Shown: piece by piece, positions 1 to 8,990 of the stretch | Layout of the letters: each line of letters opens with the position of its first letter | How positions within the stretch are numbered: the first letter of the stretch is position 1 | Source: Dehalococcoidia bacterium | GTDB taxonomy: Bacteria; Chloroflexota; Dehalococcoidia; UBA2979 | Assembly (NCBI GenBank): GCA_023228825.1 | Contig: JALOAL010000004.1 | Span: 62,001 to 126,000 of the forward strand | DNA length: 64,000 nt | Direction: 5' to 3' | The notes under the pieces: model-generated | What the model saw: the letters and a program-made list of their open reading frames with translations, nothing else | Told to the model about the DNA's origin: nothing | The model's database searches: none | Program-made: the position numbers and the translations under genes

Positions 1-861
1 GTGGAGGCCGGAGCGGATCACGTCCGCGGAGTCCGCCGCGCGCAGGTCCAACTCCAGCAGCGCGATCTCCCGTGCCGCCCGCACGGAGCGCGAGTCCGGC
101 GTGTGCTCGGTGGCCCGCTCGAAGTGCCGCTTCATCGCCAGCAGGGAGAACATCAGGCTGCGCGGGAACGCGCGCTCGAACATCAGCAGGTCCGCCACAC
201 GCGGCCCGGTGACTGTGCCGTGGTGGTGCTTGCGGAAGGCCTCCAGCGCGCTTGCGGAGCGGAGGACGGCCATCCACTGATAGCGGTCCAGAGGGCCGCC
301 CACGTCGTTGGGCGAGGGCAGCAGGATGAAGTACTTCGTGTCAATGATGCGGCTGGTCATGTCCGCGCGCTCCAGGAACATGCCTACCCGGAACCACTCG
401 CGGCCCTCCGTGAGCAGGACGGTGTTGTCGAAGAGCCCCAGGATCGCCGCCACGCTGCGCTTCACGTTGGCGTAGAGCGCGCGATGCGACCCCTCGCCCG
501 GGGGGCGGCTGGTGCTCAGGTAGAGGCCGTTGATCTCCTCGAAGACCTCGCGGGAGAGGTATTCGCGGATCTCCCGCGCGAGCGAGCGCGCGCGGAAAAT
601 CGTGGAGCGCAGGGACTGCGGGTAGTGCATGGAGTAGATGACGAAGTCGGCTGGCGTCAGGCCCGGGTGCTCCGCCTGCGCCTCCTCGAACGCGTCTTGC
701 GCGCCCATGGTGGCGATGACGGCGTCCCACGCCTCGGTGCCGTCGGCGGAGACCTGTTCCGTGGTGGTCTGCAGGTTCACGTCCGCCAGGCGGGCCAGGT
801 TCTCCGCGCGTTCCAGGTATCGCCCCAGCCAGTACAGGCCCTCCGCGGTACGACTCAGCAC
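1..861 (-). CDS. Alpha-E domain protein (DUF403 family), 3' end cut by window edge
   Basis: An open frame runs from a GTG at 861 down to base 1 without a stop, giving 287 residues of an alpha-helical protein. The start (VLSRTAEGLYWLGRYLERAE) is the typical opening of alpha-E proteins, and repeated R-x-x-x-E helices follow (FLERADMTSRIIDTKY near residue 165). The family sits beside circularly permuted ATP-grasp enzymes and is thought to act with them in forming a peptide-like or amide product; the product is not known. The GTG starts on the base next to the TAG of the upstream ATP-grasp gene, so the two are surely co-translated. Full family members are slightly over 300 residues, so only a short C-terminal part is missing. 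Confidence 0.9.
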   Translation of the reverse strand, partial: MLSRTAEGLYWLGRYLERAENLARLADVNLQTTTEQVSADGTEAWDAVIATMGAQDAFEEAQAEHPGLTPADFVIYSMHYPQSLRSTIFRARSLAREIREYLSREVFEEINGLYLSTSRPPGEGSHRALYANVKRSVAAILGLFDNTVLLTEGREWFRVGMFLERADMTSRIIDTKYFILLPSPNDVGGPLDRYQWMAVLRSASALEAFRKHHHGTVTGPRVADLLMFERAFPRSLMFSLLAMKRHFERATEHTPDSRSVRAAREIALLELDLRAADSADVIRSGLH

Positions 862-2352
862 CTACTGCTCCTGCCGTTGATGCTGCTGCCGGCCGGGCGG
901 CGTGGGATCCGCGCGCAGGATCCACGTGTCCTTGCTGCCCCCACCCTGCGAGGAGTTCACGATGTAGGACTCGGCGTTGGCGGCCACGCGCGTGAGCCCG
1001 CCGGGCAGCACCCAGGAGGACTCGCCCGTCACCACGAAGGGACGGAGGTCGGCGCGCCTCGGCTCAAAGACCTCGCCGTTGAAGGACGGGATGGTGGAGA
1101 ACTCCTGCACCGGCTGCGCGATCCACTGCCGCGGCGCGGCGCGCACCCGCTCCCGCGCGGCCTCCAGCGTCGCCTTTGACGCCTGCGGCCCCACGATGAT
1201 CCCGTACCCGCCCGATCCGTCCGAGGGCTTCAGGACGAGTTCGTGCAGGTGATCCAGCATGTACTCCAGGTCGTCCGTCCTCCAGCCCGTGTAGGTGTCC
1301 ACGTTGGGGATGATCGGCTCCTCGCCCAGGTAGTAGCGGATCAGTTCTGGGACATAACGGTACGTCGTCTTGTCGTCGGCGACACCCGTGCCGATGGCGT
1401 TCACCACGGTCACGTTGCCCGCCAGGTAGGCGTTCACCAGCCCGGCCACGCCCAGGATGCTGTCCTCCCGGAACACGAGGGGATCCAGGAAGTCGTCGTC
1501 CACCCGCCGGTATATGACGTGGACGCGCTCCAGGCCGGTAGTGGCGCGGAGGTAGACGCGGTCGTTGTCCACCACCAGGTCGCGCCCCTCCACCAGTTCG
1601 ATGCCCATCTGGCGGGCGAGGAACGAGTGTTCGAAGTAGGCGGAGTTGTACGGCCCCGGCGTCAGGATGACGGAGCGCACCTGGTCTGCCGGGACGCCCT
1701 CTGGCCGCACGGCGGCGAGCATCTCCAGGAGGCGCTCCGGGTAGCCGTCCACCGGCTCCACGCGGTCCTCCGGGAACAGGTCCGGCACGGTGTTGAGCAT
1801 GGTGCGCCGGTTCTCGATCACGTAGGAGACCCCAGAAGGCGTGCGAAGGTTGTCCTCCAGCACGCGGAACGTGCCCTCCACGTCTCTGATCAGGTCTACC
1901 CCGGCGATGTGGCAGTAGACGCCCAGGGGCGGTGTGAACCCGGCCATGCGCAAGCGGTATGCGGGGTGGTCAAAGACCAGTTCCGCAGGGATGACGCCGT
2001 CCCGGATGCATGCCTGCTCGCCGTAGATGTCGCCCAGGAAGCGGTTCAGCGCCGTCACGCGCTGCTGCAGGCCTCGCTCCACTCGGGCCCACTCCGCCGG
2101 CGCGATGATGCGAGGCACGAGCGAGAACGGGAAGATGCGTTCGGTGCCGGAGTCATCGCTGTAGACGGTGAAGGTGATGCCGCTGTTGAGCGTGTCCAGG
2201 TCCGCGATCGCCTGGCGATCCATGTAGGTCTGGGCGTCCCAGGACGAGATGTGGTCATGGAAGGCGCGGTAGGCGGGCCGGATGCTGCCGTCGGTCGCAA
2301 CCATCTCGTCCGGCCCGGGGCCGGGGTGATATCTCTGGAGGAGTTCAGACAT
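862..2352 (-). CDS. Circularly permuted ATP-grasp type 2 protein (DUF404/DUF407)
   Basis: A 496-residue protein that aligns in character with the circularly permuted ATP-grasp family: early YxxxxGPGPDEM, a central VLEDNLRTPSGVSYV segment (around residue 160), the TPGPYNSAYFEH segment, and a C-terminal KPSDGSGGYGI glycine-rich loop likely to bind ATP. Such enzymes are inferred to form an amide or peptide bond with ATP and usually pair with an alpha-E protein and a transglutaminase-like protein. Only the alpha-E partner is visible here, directly downstream with no gap. I start at the ATG at 2352 (MSELLQRYHP), where homology begins; upstream in-frame codons read as low-complexity Arg/Pro and are rejected. 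Substrate unknown. Confidence 0.92.
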   Translation of the reverse strand: MSELLQRYHPGPGPDEMVATDGSIRPAYRAFHDHISSWDAQTYMDRQAIADLDTLNSGITFTVYSDDSGTERIFPFSLVPRIIAPAEWARVERGLQQRVTALNRFLGDIYGEQACIRDGVIPAELVFDHPAYRLRMAGFTPPLGVYCHIAGVDLIRDVEGTFRVLEDNLRTPSGVSYVIENRRTMLNTVPDLFPEDRVEPVDGYPERLLEMLAAVRPEGVPADQVRSVILTPGPYNSAYFEHSFLARQMGIELVEGRDLVVDNDRVYLRATTGLERVHVIYRRVDDDFLDPLVFREDSILGVAGLVNAYLAGNVTVVNAIGTGVADDKTTYRYVPELIRYYLGEEPIIPNVDTYTGWRTDDLEYMLDHLHELVLKPSDGSGGYGIIVGPQASKATLEAARERVRAAPRQWIAQPVQEFSTIPSFNGEVFEPRRADLRPFVVTGESSWVLPGGLTRVAANAESYIVNSSQGGGSKDTWILRADPTPPGRQQHQRQEQ

Positions 2353-2484
2353 CCCTACCCCGCTGGCCAACCCCCGACAACGCATGTTGCACTGCGGAGC
2401 GTACCCCTCCCGCACTCGCCTGCGTAGATGGCCGCCGCGCATCGAGGCCCCAAGAGGGTGGCGAGGTGCGGCCGCGTCCGGAGC

Positions 2485-2517
2485 GGCGCGGACACGGCGC
2501 GGACACGGCGCGGACAC
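2485..2517. repeat. 3 x 11-bp perfect tandem repeat
   Basis: Three exact copies of GGCGCGGACAC lie head to tail in the 308-bp spacer between the divergent ATP-grasp and alcohol dehydrogenase genes. The spacer must hold both promoters, but I see no clear -35/-10 pair in it. Confidence 0.85.
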
Positions 2518-2660
2518 GGCGGGGGACGGCGGCGTTTGACATCCTTCCGCAGTTCATATGGAATCGCCGTGCCGGCCGCCCGGCGAGACCCGTCGAACCC
2601 CAGCGAAACCGGGGCACCCTCGGCACGCCGCCGAGCAGCCCTCGGCATGGAGGTGACCCG

Positions 2661-3761
2661 ATGACCACGATGCAGTCCGCTGTGCTGCGCGGCCCTGATC
2701 CGATCACGATGGAGGAGGTCACCCTGCACGGCCCGGAGGCGGGCGAGGTGCTGGTGCGCGTGGTGGCGTGCGGTGTCTGTCACTCCGACCTGCACACCAT
2801 CAACCGCGCTCGGTCCGGCGCGCTGCCGGTGCCGGTGATCCTGGGCCACGAGGTGGGCGGCGTGGTGGAGGCCGTGGGCTCGGGCGTCACCAGCGTGGCG
2901 GAGGGCGACCACGTGGTGGTGGCCTTCCGGCCCAACTGCGGCATCTGCTACTTCTGCGTGCGCGGCGAGCCGCACCTCTGCGAGCAGCCGGACTACCCGG
3001 AGCGGGCCGCCACCGGCTCCAACCCGCGCCTGCGGGACGCCCAGGGGCAACCCGTGCAGCAGGGCATTGGCGTGGCGGGCTATTCGCAGTACACGGTCAT
3101 GCCGGAGCGCGGCGTGGTGAAGGTGCGCAAGGACGCGCCGCTGGACCGCGTGTGCCTGGTCGGCTGTGGCGTCACCACCGGCGTGGGCGCCGCCACGCGC
3201 ACGGCGAAGGTGGAGCCCGGCTCAGACGTCGCGGTGATCGGCCTGGGCGGGGTGGGCCTCAACGTGGTGCAGGGGGCGCGGCTGGCGGGCGCCCGGCGCA
3301 TCATCGGCGTGGACATGGTGGCCGGGAAGGCCGAGTTGGGCGCGAAGTTCGGCATGACCGACTTCGTCAACGCGTCCGAGGTGGACCCGGTGGCGCGCGT
3401 GCAGGAACTGACCAACAACCGCCTGGACTACGCCTTCGAGGCGATTGGCCTGGGCAAGACCGTGGAGCAGGCCTTCGCCATGGTGCGCCGGGGCGGCACC
3501 GCCGTGGTGGTGGGCGTGGTGGGCCAGGAAGTGACCGTGCCCGGCCTTGCCTTCCTGGGCGAGAAGCGCCTCGTCGGTTCGTTCTTCGGCTCCGCGAAGT
3601 TGCAGTATGACCTGCCGACCTACGTGGACATGTACATGGACGGCCGCCTGAACCTGGACGATCTGGTCTCCCGCAAGCGCCCCATGCACCAGATCAACGA
3701 GGCGTTCCAGGACATGGAGGCCGGCCTGGTCGCGCGCTCCGTGATGGAGCCCGGCGCCTAG
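2661..3761 (+). CDS. Zinc-dependent alcohol dehydrogenase (class III-like MDR family)
   Basis: A 366-residue medium-chain dehydrogenase. The catalytic-zinc region is CGVCHSD (Cys37) with GHE at 62-64. The structural-zinc lobe has four cysteines (93, 96, 99, 107). The Rossmann loop is GLGGVGLNVVQGA near residue 195. It should oxidise a primary alcohol or reduce an aldehyde with NAD(P) or a bound cofactor; the sequence resembles the NDMA-dependent/class III branch, but substrate cannot be read. The start at 2661 is set by GGAGGTGA four bases upstream; an in-frame extension to 2466 is repeat-derived and not protein-like. It stands alone, divergent from the ATP-grasp gene. Confidence 0.93.
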   Translation: MTTMQSAVLRGPDPITMEEVTLHGPEAGEVLVRVVACGVCHSDLHTINRARSGALPVPVILGHEVGGVVEAVGSGVTSVAEGDHVVVAFRPNCGICYFCVRGEPHLCEQPDYPERAATGSNPRLRDAQGQPVQQGIGVAGYSQYTVMPERGVVKVRKDAPLDRVCLVGCGVTTGVGAATRTAKVEPGSDVAVIGLGGVGLNVVQGARLAGARRIIGVDMVAGKAELGAKFGMTDFVNASEVDPVARVQELTNNRLDYAFEAIGLGKTVEQAFAMVRRGGTAVVVGVVGQEVTVPGLAFLGEKRLVGSFFGSAKLQYDLPTYVDMYMDGRLNLDDLVSRKRPMHQINEAFQDMEAGLVARSVMEPGA

Positions 3762-3894
3762 CCAGAGGCCCAGCCAGGTGTCTAGCCAGACCTCCAGCCA
3801 GACCTGGGCTTCTCGGGAGCGCTCGTGCCTGCGGGGTAGCGGGCGCTATCGTGGCGCGTCACAGGCCCGGCTCTGACCACCGGCAGGAGGCCGC

Positions 3895-5115
3895 GTGTCC
3901 GCTGCTCCCGCACGCATGCAGCCCACCGTCCGCGTGGGCGTGTTCCTGATCGCGCTCAGCGCCACCGCGCCGCTGTCCGTGGACATGTTCCTGCCCTCCA
4001 TGCCGGAGATGGCGGAGGAGTTCGGCACCAGCGAGGGCGTGCTGACGCTGGGTGTGACGCTGTTCCTGGTCTCCTTCGCCGGGTCGCAGTTGTTCTACGG
4101 GCCGGCCTCGGACCGATGGGGGCGGCGGCCGATCCTGCTGCTGGGGCTGGCGGTGTACTGCCTGGGCGGGCTGATGTGCCTGACCGCCACGGGCGTGGAG
4201 CAGTTGATCCTGGGGCGTGTGCTGCAAGGGCTGGGCGGCGGCGTGGGGCCGGCGCTCGCGAACGCGATGGTGCTGGACCTGTACGGCAGCGAGGGCGCGG
4301 CGAGGATGATCGGCTACATGTCCATCGTCCTGCCGCTGGCGCCCGCGATTGCGCCCGTGATCGGCGGCGTGATCGCCACGGCCACGTCCTGGCGCGCGGT
4401 CTTCGTCACCCTCACCGGCCTCGGCGTGGCGTTCATCGGCTGGTACCTGGTGACGCTGCCAGAGACGAGGCCACCCAGGGCCGCCGTACGGCCGGGCCTG
4501 CTGGCGGACTACAAGACGCTGTTCAAGACGCCCACTTTCGTGGGTTACGCGCTCGTGATGGGGCTGATGTTCAGCGGGCAACTGCTCTTCATCTCCACCT
4601 CATCGTTCGTCCTGATCGACCGCCTGGGACTGTCGCCGGCGGTGTTCGGCATCGCGTTCGGGAGCACGGCGCTGGGCCTGATGGTGGGGGCCACGGCGTC
4701 CAGCCGCCTGGCCGGCCGGCTGGCGGGCCGCCGCCTGGTGATGACGGGCGCGGTCACGGCTGCGGTGGCAACGGGCCTGATGGCGGCCACCGCGCTGGCG
4801 GGCCTGGAGCACCCCATGCTCGTGATCGCGCCGGTGTTCGTCTCCGCCGTCGGCCTCGGGGTGACGAGGCCGTCTGCGATGGCTGGTGCGCTGGTGCCGT
4901 TCCCCCACATGGCGGGGATGGCGTCCTCCATGCTGGTCTTCACGCAGATGGCGGTCTCTTCCGGCTACAACGTGGGCTACACGGCGCTGGTGGAGCCGGG
5001 CGTGATCGCCCTGGCGGTGGGCATGTTCATCCCCATTGCCCTGGCGGTGGTGGCGGTGGTGGTGCTACGCCCCGGTGCGTCCGAGCCGCCTCGGGACGCC
5101 GAGGCGGCAGGCTGA
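3895..5115 (+). CDS. Bcr/CflA-type multidrug MFS transporter
   Basis: A 406-residue membrane protein with about 12 hydrophobic segments. Helix 1 carries the drug:H+ antiporter signature around LSVDMFLPSMPEM (residues 23-35), and the loop 2-3 MFS motif is GPASDRWGRRP (residue 68 on). Bcr/CflA proteins export drugs such as chloramphenicol, bicyclomycin or sulfonamides with proton antiport; the actual substrate here is unknown. GTG start at 3895 with AGGAGG at 3885-3890. It converges with typA: its TGA at 5113-5115 is one base from the typA stop codon, and no terminator hairpin separates them. Confidence 0.9.
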   Translation: MSAAPARMQPTVRVGVFLIALSATAPLSVDMFLPSMPEMAEEFGTSEGVLTLGVTLFLVSFAGSQLFYGPASDRWGRRPILLLGLAVYCLGGLMCLTATGVEQLILGRVLQGLGGGVGPALANAMVLDLYGSEGAARMIGYMSIVLPLAPAIAPVIGGVIATATSWRAVFVTLTGLGVAFIGWYLVTLPETRPPRAAVRPGLLADYKTLFKTPTFVGYALVMGLMFSGQLLFISTSSFVLIDRLGLSPAVFGIAFGSTALGLMVGATASSRLAGRLAGRRLVMTGAVTAAVATGLMAATALAGLEHPMLVIAPVFVSAVGLGVTRPSAMAGALVPFPHMAGMASSMLVFTQMAVSSGYNVGYTALVEPGVIALAVGMFIPIALAVVAVVVLRPGASEPPRDAEAAG

Positions 5116-5116
5116 G

Positions 5117-6985
5117 TCAGGAGCCGCGGCCGGCGTGCTTGGCCGCACGCCCGCGCTGGTTCTGGTCCAGGATGACCTTGCGCAGCCGCACTGACTTCGG
5201 CGTGACCTCCAGGCACTCGTCCTCGCGGAGGAGTTCCAGCGCCTGCTCCAGCGAGACCACCACCGGCGGCACCAGTTTCTCGGTGGCCTCCTGCGTGGAG
5301 TTGCGCATGTTGGTCAACTTCTTCTCTCGCGTGGGGTTCACGTCCATGTCGTCCGAGCGCGCGTTCTCACCCACGATCATGCCCTCGTAGACCTCGACGC
5401 CCGGCCCCACGAAGAGGGCGCCGCGTTCCTGCAGGCTCATCAGCGCGAAGGACGTGGTGGGCCCGCGGCGGTCGGCCACCAGGCTGCCGTTGGGGCGGGT
5501 CTTGAGGTCGCCGTGCCAGGGCTCGTAGCCGTGGAAGACATGGTGCGCCAGGCCCGTGCCGCGCGTCTCCGTCAGGAACTCCGTGTGGAAGCCGATCAGG
5601 CCTCGGGAGGGGATCACGTAGTCCAGCCGCACGCGGCCGGTGCCGTGGTTCACGGTGCGCTCCATGCGTCCCTTGCGGGCGGCCATCAACTGCGTCACCG
5701 TGCCCAGGTGCTCCTCCGGCACGTCAATGGTCATGGACTCCATGGGCTCGTGGACCTTGCCGTCCACGTGGCGCGTCACCACTTCCGGCCGCCCCACGGT
5801 GAGTTCGAAGCCCTCGCGGCGCAGGGTCTCCACGAGGATGGCAAGTTGCAGTTCGCCCCGCCCTTGCACGATCCACGCGTCCGGGCGCTCGGAGTCCACC
5901 ACGCGGATGGAGACGTTGCCCACCACCTCCGCGTCCAGGCGATTCTGGAGCAGTCGCGCGGTGAGCAGGGTGCCCTCGCGCCCCGCGAGCGGCGAGGTGT
6001 TGATGCCCACCAGCATGGAGAGGCTGGGCTCGTCCACGCTGATGACCGGCAGCGGCCTCGGGTCGTCCGGGTCCGCCAGCGTCTCGCCGATGGTGACCTC
6101 GGGCAGCCCCGCGACGGCGATGATCTCGCCGGGGCCGGCCTCGTCCGCCTCCACGCGCTGAAGGGCCTCCGTCACGTACAACTCAGTGATGCGCGCGTGC
6201 TCCACCGTGCCGTCGTGGCGGCACCAGGCCACGTTCTGGCCCTTGCGAATGCGCCCGTTGACCACGCGACAGAGCGCGAGCCGTCCCACGTACGGCGAGG
6301 CGTCCAGGTTCGTGACCAGCGCCTGCAGCCCGTGTCCCACCTGGTACGTCGGCGGCGCGATGCGCTCCAGCAGCAGGTCCAGCAGCGGCTTGAGGTCCGT
6401 GCCGGGCGCCTCCGGGTCCAGGCTGGCGGTGCCGGCGCGGCCGTTGGTGTAGACCACCGGGAAGTCGAACTGCTCCTCCGTGGCCTCCAGGTCCAGGAAC
6501 AACTCGTAGACCTCGTCCAGGACGTCCTTGATGCGGGCGTCCGGGCGGTCGATCTTGTTGACCACCACGATCACCGGCAGGTGAGACTCCAGCGCCTTGC
6601 GCAGCACGAAGCGCGTCTGCGGCATGGGGCCTTCCGAGGCATCCACGAGCAGCAGGACGCCGTCCACCATCGTCAGCCCTCGCTCCACCTCGCCGCCGAA
6701 GTCGGCGTGGCCGGGGGTGTCGATGATGTTGATCTTCACGGCGCCGTACCGGACGGCCGTGTTCTTCGCGAGGATGGTGATGCCCTTCTCGCGCTCCAGG
6801 TCGTTGGAGTCCATCACGCGGTCTGGCATGTCCGTGCGTGCGTCCAACTGCCCGGCCTGGCGCAGCATGGCGTCCACCAGCGTCGTTTTGCCATGGTCTA
6901 CGTGGGCGATGATGGCGACGTTGCGAAGGTCGTCGCGCCGTCCGGCGCCCTGCGACGCTTGCTGAAGTGAGGCGGGGGAGGTCAT
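5117..6985 (-). CDS. typA: Ribosome-associated GTPase BipA/TypA
   Basis: A 622-residue translational GTPase. G1 is AHVDHGKTTL (28-37), G3 is DTPGHADFGGEV, G4 is NKIDRPDAR, followed by EF-G-like domains and the BipA C-terminal domain containing the NGSLVADRRGPTTSFAL region. It acts on the ribosome during assembly and under stress or low temperature. The length matches the family (about 605-620). I start at the ATG at 6985 (MTSPASLQQ), 11 residues ahead of conserved sequence; an extension to 7066 would run through the terminator hairpin at 7019-7038 and is rejected. Confidence 0.97.
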   Translation of the reverse strand: MTSPASLQQASQGAGRRDDLRNVAIIAHVDHGKTTLVDAMLRQAGQLDARTDMPDRVMDSNDLEREKGITILAKNTAVRYGAVKINIIDTPGHADFGGEVERGLTMVDGVLLLVDASEGPMPQTRFVLRKALESHLPVIVVVNKIDRPDARIKDVLDEVYELFLDLEATEEQFDFPVVYTNGRAGTASLDPEAPGTDLKPLLDLLLERIAPPTYQVGHGLQALVTNLDASPYVGRLALCRVVNGRIRKGQNVAWCRHDGTVEHARITELYVTEALQRVEADEAGPGEIIAVAGLPEVTIGETLADPDDPRPLPVISVDEPSLSMLVGINTSPLAGREGTLLTARLLQNRLDAEVVGNVSIRVVDSERPDAWIVQGRGELQLAILVETLRREGFELTVGRPEVVTRHVDGKVHEPMESMTIDVPEEHLGTVTQLMAARKGRMERTVNHGTGRVRLDYVIPSRGLIGFHTEFLTETRGTGLAHHVFHGYEPWHGDLKTRPNGSLVADRRGPTTSFALMSLQERGALFVGPGVEVYEGMIVGENARSDDMDVNPTREKKLTNMRNSTQEATEKLVPPVVVSLEQALELLREDECLEVTPKSVRLRKVILDQNQRGRAAKHAGRGS

Positions 6986-7014
6986 GGGCGTCCTGATCCG
7001 ACCGGCGAGGGTGC

Positions 7015-7038
7015 AAAAGGCCCGCCACTCGGCGGGCC
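7015..7038 (-). terminator. Intrinsic terminator upstream of typA
   Basis: A perfect 8-bp stem GGCCCGCC / GGCGGGCC (7019-7026 with 7031-7038, 4-nt loop) is followed on the minus strand by TTTT (7018-7015). It probably ends transcripts from the serine hydrolase gene at 7174. It lies only 30 bp before the typA start, so it must sit in or just before the typA leader; an attenuation role is possible but unproven. Confidence 0.7.
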
Positions 7039-7173
7039 CGAACCGGTCATAACAGCGTAAACGCACATCCGCGTACGCGCTGCGGCCGCCAGGCGCCGGC
7101 GTCGCGCGCTCTGAGCCGCCTCGACCGTCCGAGGTCGGCTATGCCCCCCGCGCCACTGCCGCTCCTCGACGCG

Positions 7174-8388
7174 CTACTGCACCAGCGAGGAGTAGACGAG
7201 CGAGGACAACTGGCGGGGGAAGTCGTACGTGCCGGAGGGAATCTGCGTCATCCAGACCACCGCCAGGTCCTCGGCCGGGTCGACCCAGAAGTGCGTGCTG
7301 GCCGCACCGCCCCAGTAGTACGCCCCCAGCGACTGGCTCTGGAGCGACCGCTGCTGGTCGATGTGCACCGCCACGCCGAGGCCAAAGCCCACGCCGGCCC
7401 GCGACACCTGCGCGTAGCCCTCGCCGGAAAGTTCGTCCATGGCGGCGTTGTTGGGCAGATGGTTCTGGGTCATCAGGTCGATCGTGCTGGGGGCCAGGAT
7501 GCGCTCGCCGTCCAGCGTGCCGCCTTCCAGCAACATCTGGCAGAAACGCACGTAGTCGCCCGTGGTGGAGACCAGGCCACCGCCGCCGCTGAAGCGCGTG
7601 GCCGGCTTCAGGTACGGGCTCTCCTGGCCGTCGTCGGAGACCGCCAGTTCGCGGGTGCTCCGCCTACGGTAGTGAGAGGCGAACTGCGGGCGCTGTTCCT
7701 CCGTGACGTGGAAGCCCGTGTCTGTCATGCCCAGTGGCTCAAAGATGCGCTCGCGGAAGAAGCGGTCCAGCGGCTGGCCGGAGAAGTGCTCCACCAGGTA
7801 GCCGCAGACGTCCGTGGCAATGGAGTACTTCCACTGGGTGCCGGGGTCGTACTCCAGTGGCGCCTTCGCCACGGCGGCCATCATGTCCGCCAGCGTGCCG
7901 TTGTGCGCGTCCAGCCCGCTGACGCCCAGCGCGTGGTAGGCGGCGTCAATGGGCGCGGTGGGGACGAAGCCGTACGAGAGCCCGGCCTGGTGTGTCAGCA
8001 GGTCGCGGATCTGCATCGGTCGGGCGGGTGGCCTCGTCTCGAAGTCCGGGTGGGAGCCGCCCACGCGCACCTGCAGATCCTCCCAGCCGGGGATCAGACG
8101 CCCCACGGGGTGGTCGAGTTGGAACAGTCCGTCCTCCCACAGCATCATCAGCGCCACCGAGGTGATCGGCTTCGTCATCGAGTAGATGCGGTACACGGTG
8201 TCCTCGGTGGTGGGCGTCCCGCGCTCCAGGTCGCGCAGGCCGTAGGTGCGGTGCAGGACCGGCTCGCCGCCGCGCACGATGGCGACCTGGCCGCCGGAGA
8301 TGCGCCCCTCGTCCACGTATCGCTGCGCCCACCCGTCGATGCGGTCCAGACGCGCTTTCGAAAACCCCGCGATGGTGCTGTCAGCCAT
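7174..8388 (-). CDS. Serine hydrolase, beta-lactamase class C / esterase family
   Basis: A 404-residue protein of the penicillin-binding/beta-lactamase fold. The S-x-x-K nucleophile motif is SMTK (Ser70, Lys73), and the Tyr motif is in WKYSIATDV. No signal peptide is visible at the start (MADSTIAGF), so it is likely cytoplasmic and an esterase or amidase of the EstB type rather than a secreted beta-lactamase. The C-terminal lobe has the GGAASTHFWVDPAEDLAVV stretch usual in these enzymes. The ATG at 8388 is preceded by GGGAGG at an ideal distance. Single-gene unit with a terminator at 7015-7038; natural substrate not known. Confidence 0.9.
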   Translation of the reverse strand: MADSTIAGFSKARLDRIDGWAQRYVDEGRISGGQVAIVRGGEPVLHRTYGLRDLERGTPTTEDTVYRIYSMTKPITSVALMMLWEDGLFQLDHPVGRLIPGWEDLQVRVGGSHPDFETRPPARPMQIRDLLTHQAGLSYGFVPTAPIDAAYHALGVSGLDAHNGTLADMMAAVAKAPLEYDPGTQWKYSIATDVCGYLVEHFSGQPLDRFFRERIFEPLGMTDTGFHVTEEQRPQFASHYRRRSTRELAVSDDGQESPYLKPATRFSGGGGLVSTTGDYVRFCQMLLEGGTLDGERILAPSTIDLMTQNHLPNNAAMDELSGEGYAQVSRAGVGFGLGVAVHIDQQRSLQSQSLGAYYWGGAASTHFWVDPAEDLAVVWMTQIPSGTYDFPRQLSSLVYSSLVQ

Positions 8389-8555
8389 GTCGTGCCTCCC
8401 CTGCGCGCCGGGAAGGTAGCAGACCACGACCCCGCGTGACCGTGACGCTCGATGACCTCCGCGTGGTCGACCACCGCGCCGGTTGGCGAGACCCGCGGAG
8501 TCCCCTCGACGGCGCGGGTACACTCCCGGCGTTCGCGGTGTGACAGGAGGGACCG

Positions 8556-8990
8556 ATGTTCACACGCCTGGACCACGTGGGGCTGGTGGCGCCCACCATC
8601 GAGGAGGCCGTGGCCATCCTGGGGGATGCGCTGGGGCTGGCGGTGGACAAAGGACGGTCGAAGTGGCCGGAGGGCTCCTATTTCGAGCCAGAGCAGACCT
8701 ACAACTACTTCTTCAACGTGGGTGAGGGCGAGACGCAGGTGGAGGTGCTGATCCCGGCGCCGGGCGCCACCAGCGGCGCCGCACGCTTCCTGGAGAAGCG
8801 CGGGGCTGGCCTGCACCACCTCTGCTACGCCGCGCTGGACGTGGCTGCCGAGGCCGAACGACTGCGCGCGGCGGGCCTCCGAGAGATCGAGTTGCCTCGG
8901 ACGGCGGACGGGCGGCAGACGGTGGCGTTCTTCCATCCGAGCAGCACCGGCGGCGTGCTCACGGAGATCGTCCCGGAGCGCCGAGGATGA
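8556..8990 (+). CDS. VOC (glyoxalase/methylmalonyl-CoA epimerase-like) protein
   Basis: A 144-residue protein with two beta-alpha-beta-beta-beta VOC modules. It opens FTRLDHVGLVAPTIEEAV, has GLHHLCYAALDV around residue 90, and ends HPSSTGGVLTEIVPE. His/Glu positions fit metal ligands of methylmalonyl-CoA epimerase or lactoylglutathione lyase relatives. The GGVLTEIV ending favours the epimerase branch, but no mutase gene is nearby. AGGAGGGACC precedes the ATG. Its TGA overlaps the start of the next hydrolase by 4 bp (ATGA), so they form one unit; this could instead be a small-molecule lyase or resistance protein serving that hydrolase. Confidence 0.8.
   Translation: MFTRLDHVGLVAPTIEEAVAILGDALGLAVDKGRSKWPEGSYFEPEQTYNYFFNVGEGETQVEVLIPAPGATSGAARFLEKRGAGLHHLCYAALDVAAEAERLRAAGLREIELPRTADGRQTVAFFHPSSTGGVLTEIVPERRG

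Noticed and set aside
1..1179. Long plus-strand open frame across the alpha-E region
   Set aside because: It is the antisense shadow of the alpha-E gene; composition is Arg/Gly/Val-rich without any fold pattern, whereas the minus-strand frame matches a known family.
7174..8388. Serine hydrolase considered as an antibiotic-resistance beta-lactamase
   Set aside because: No signal peptide and esterase-type WKYS motif; resistance cannot be inferred.
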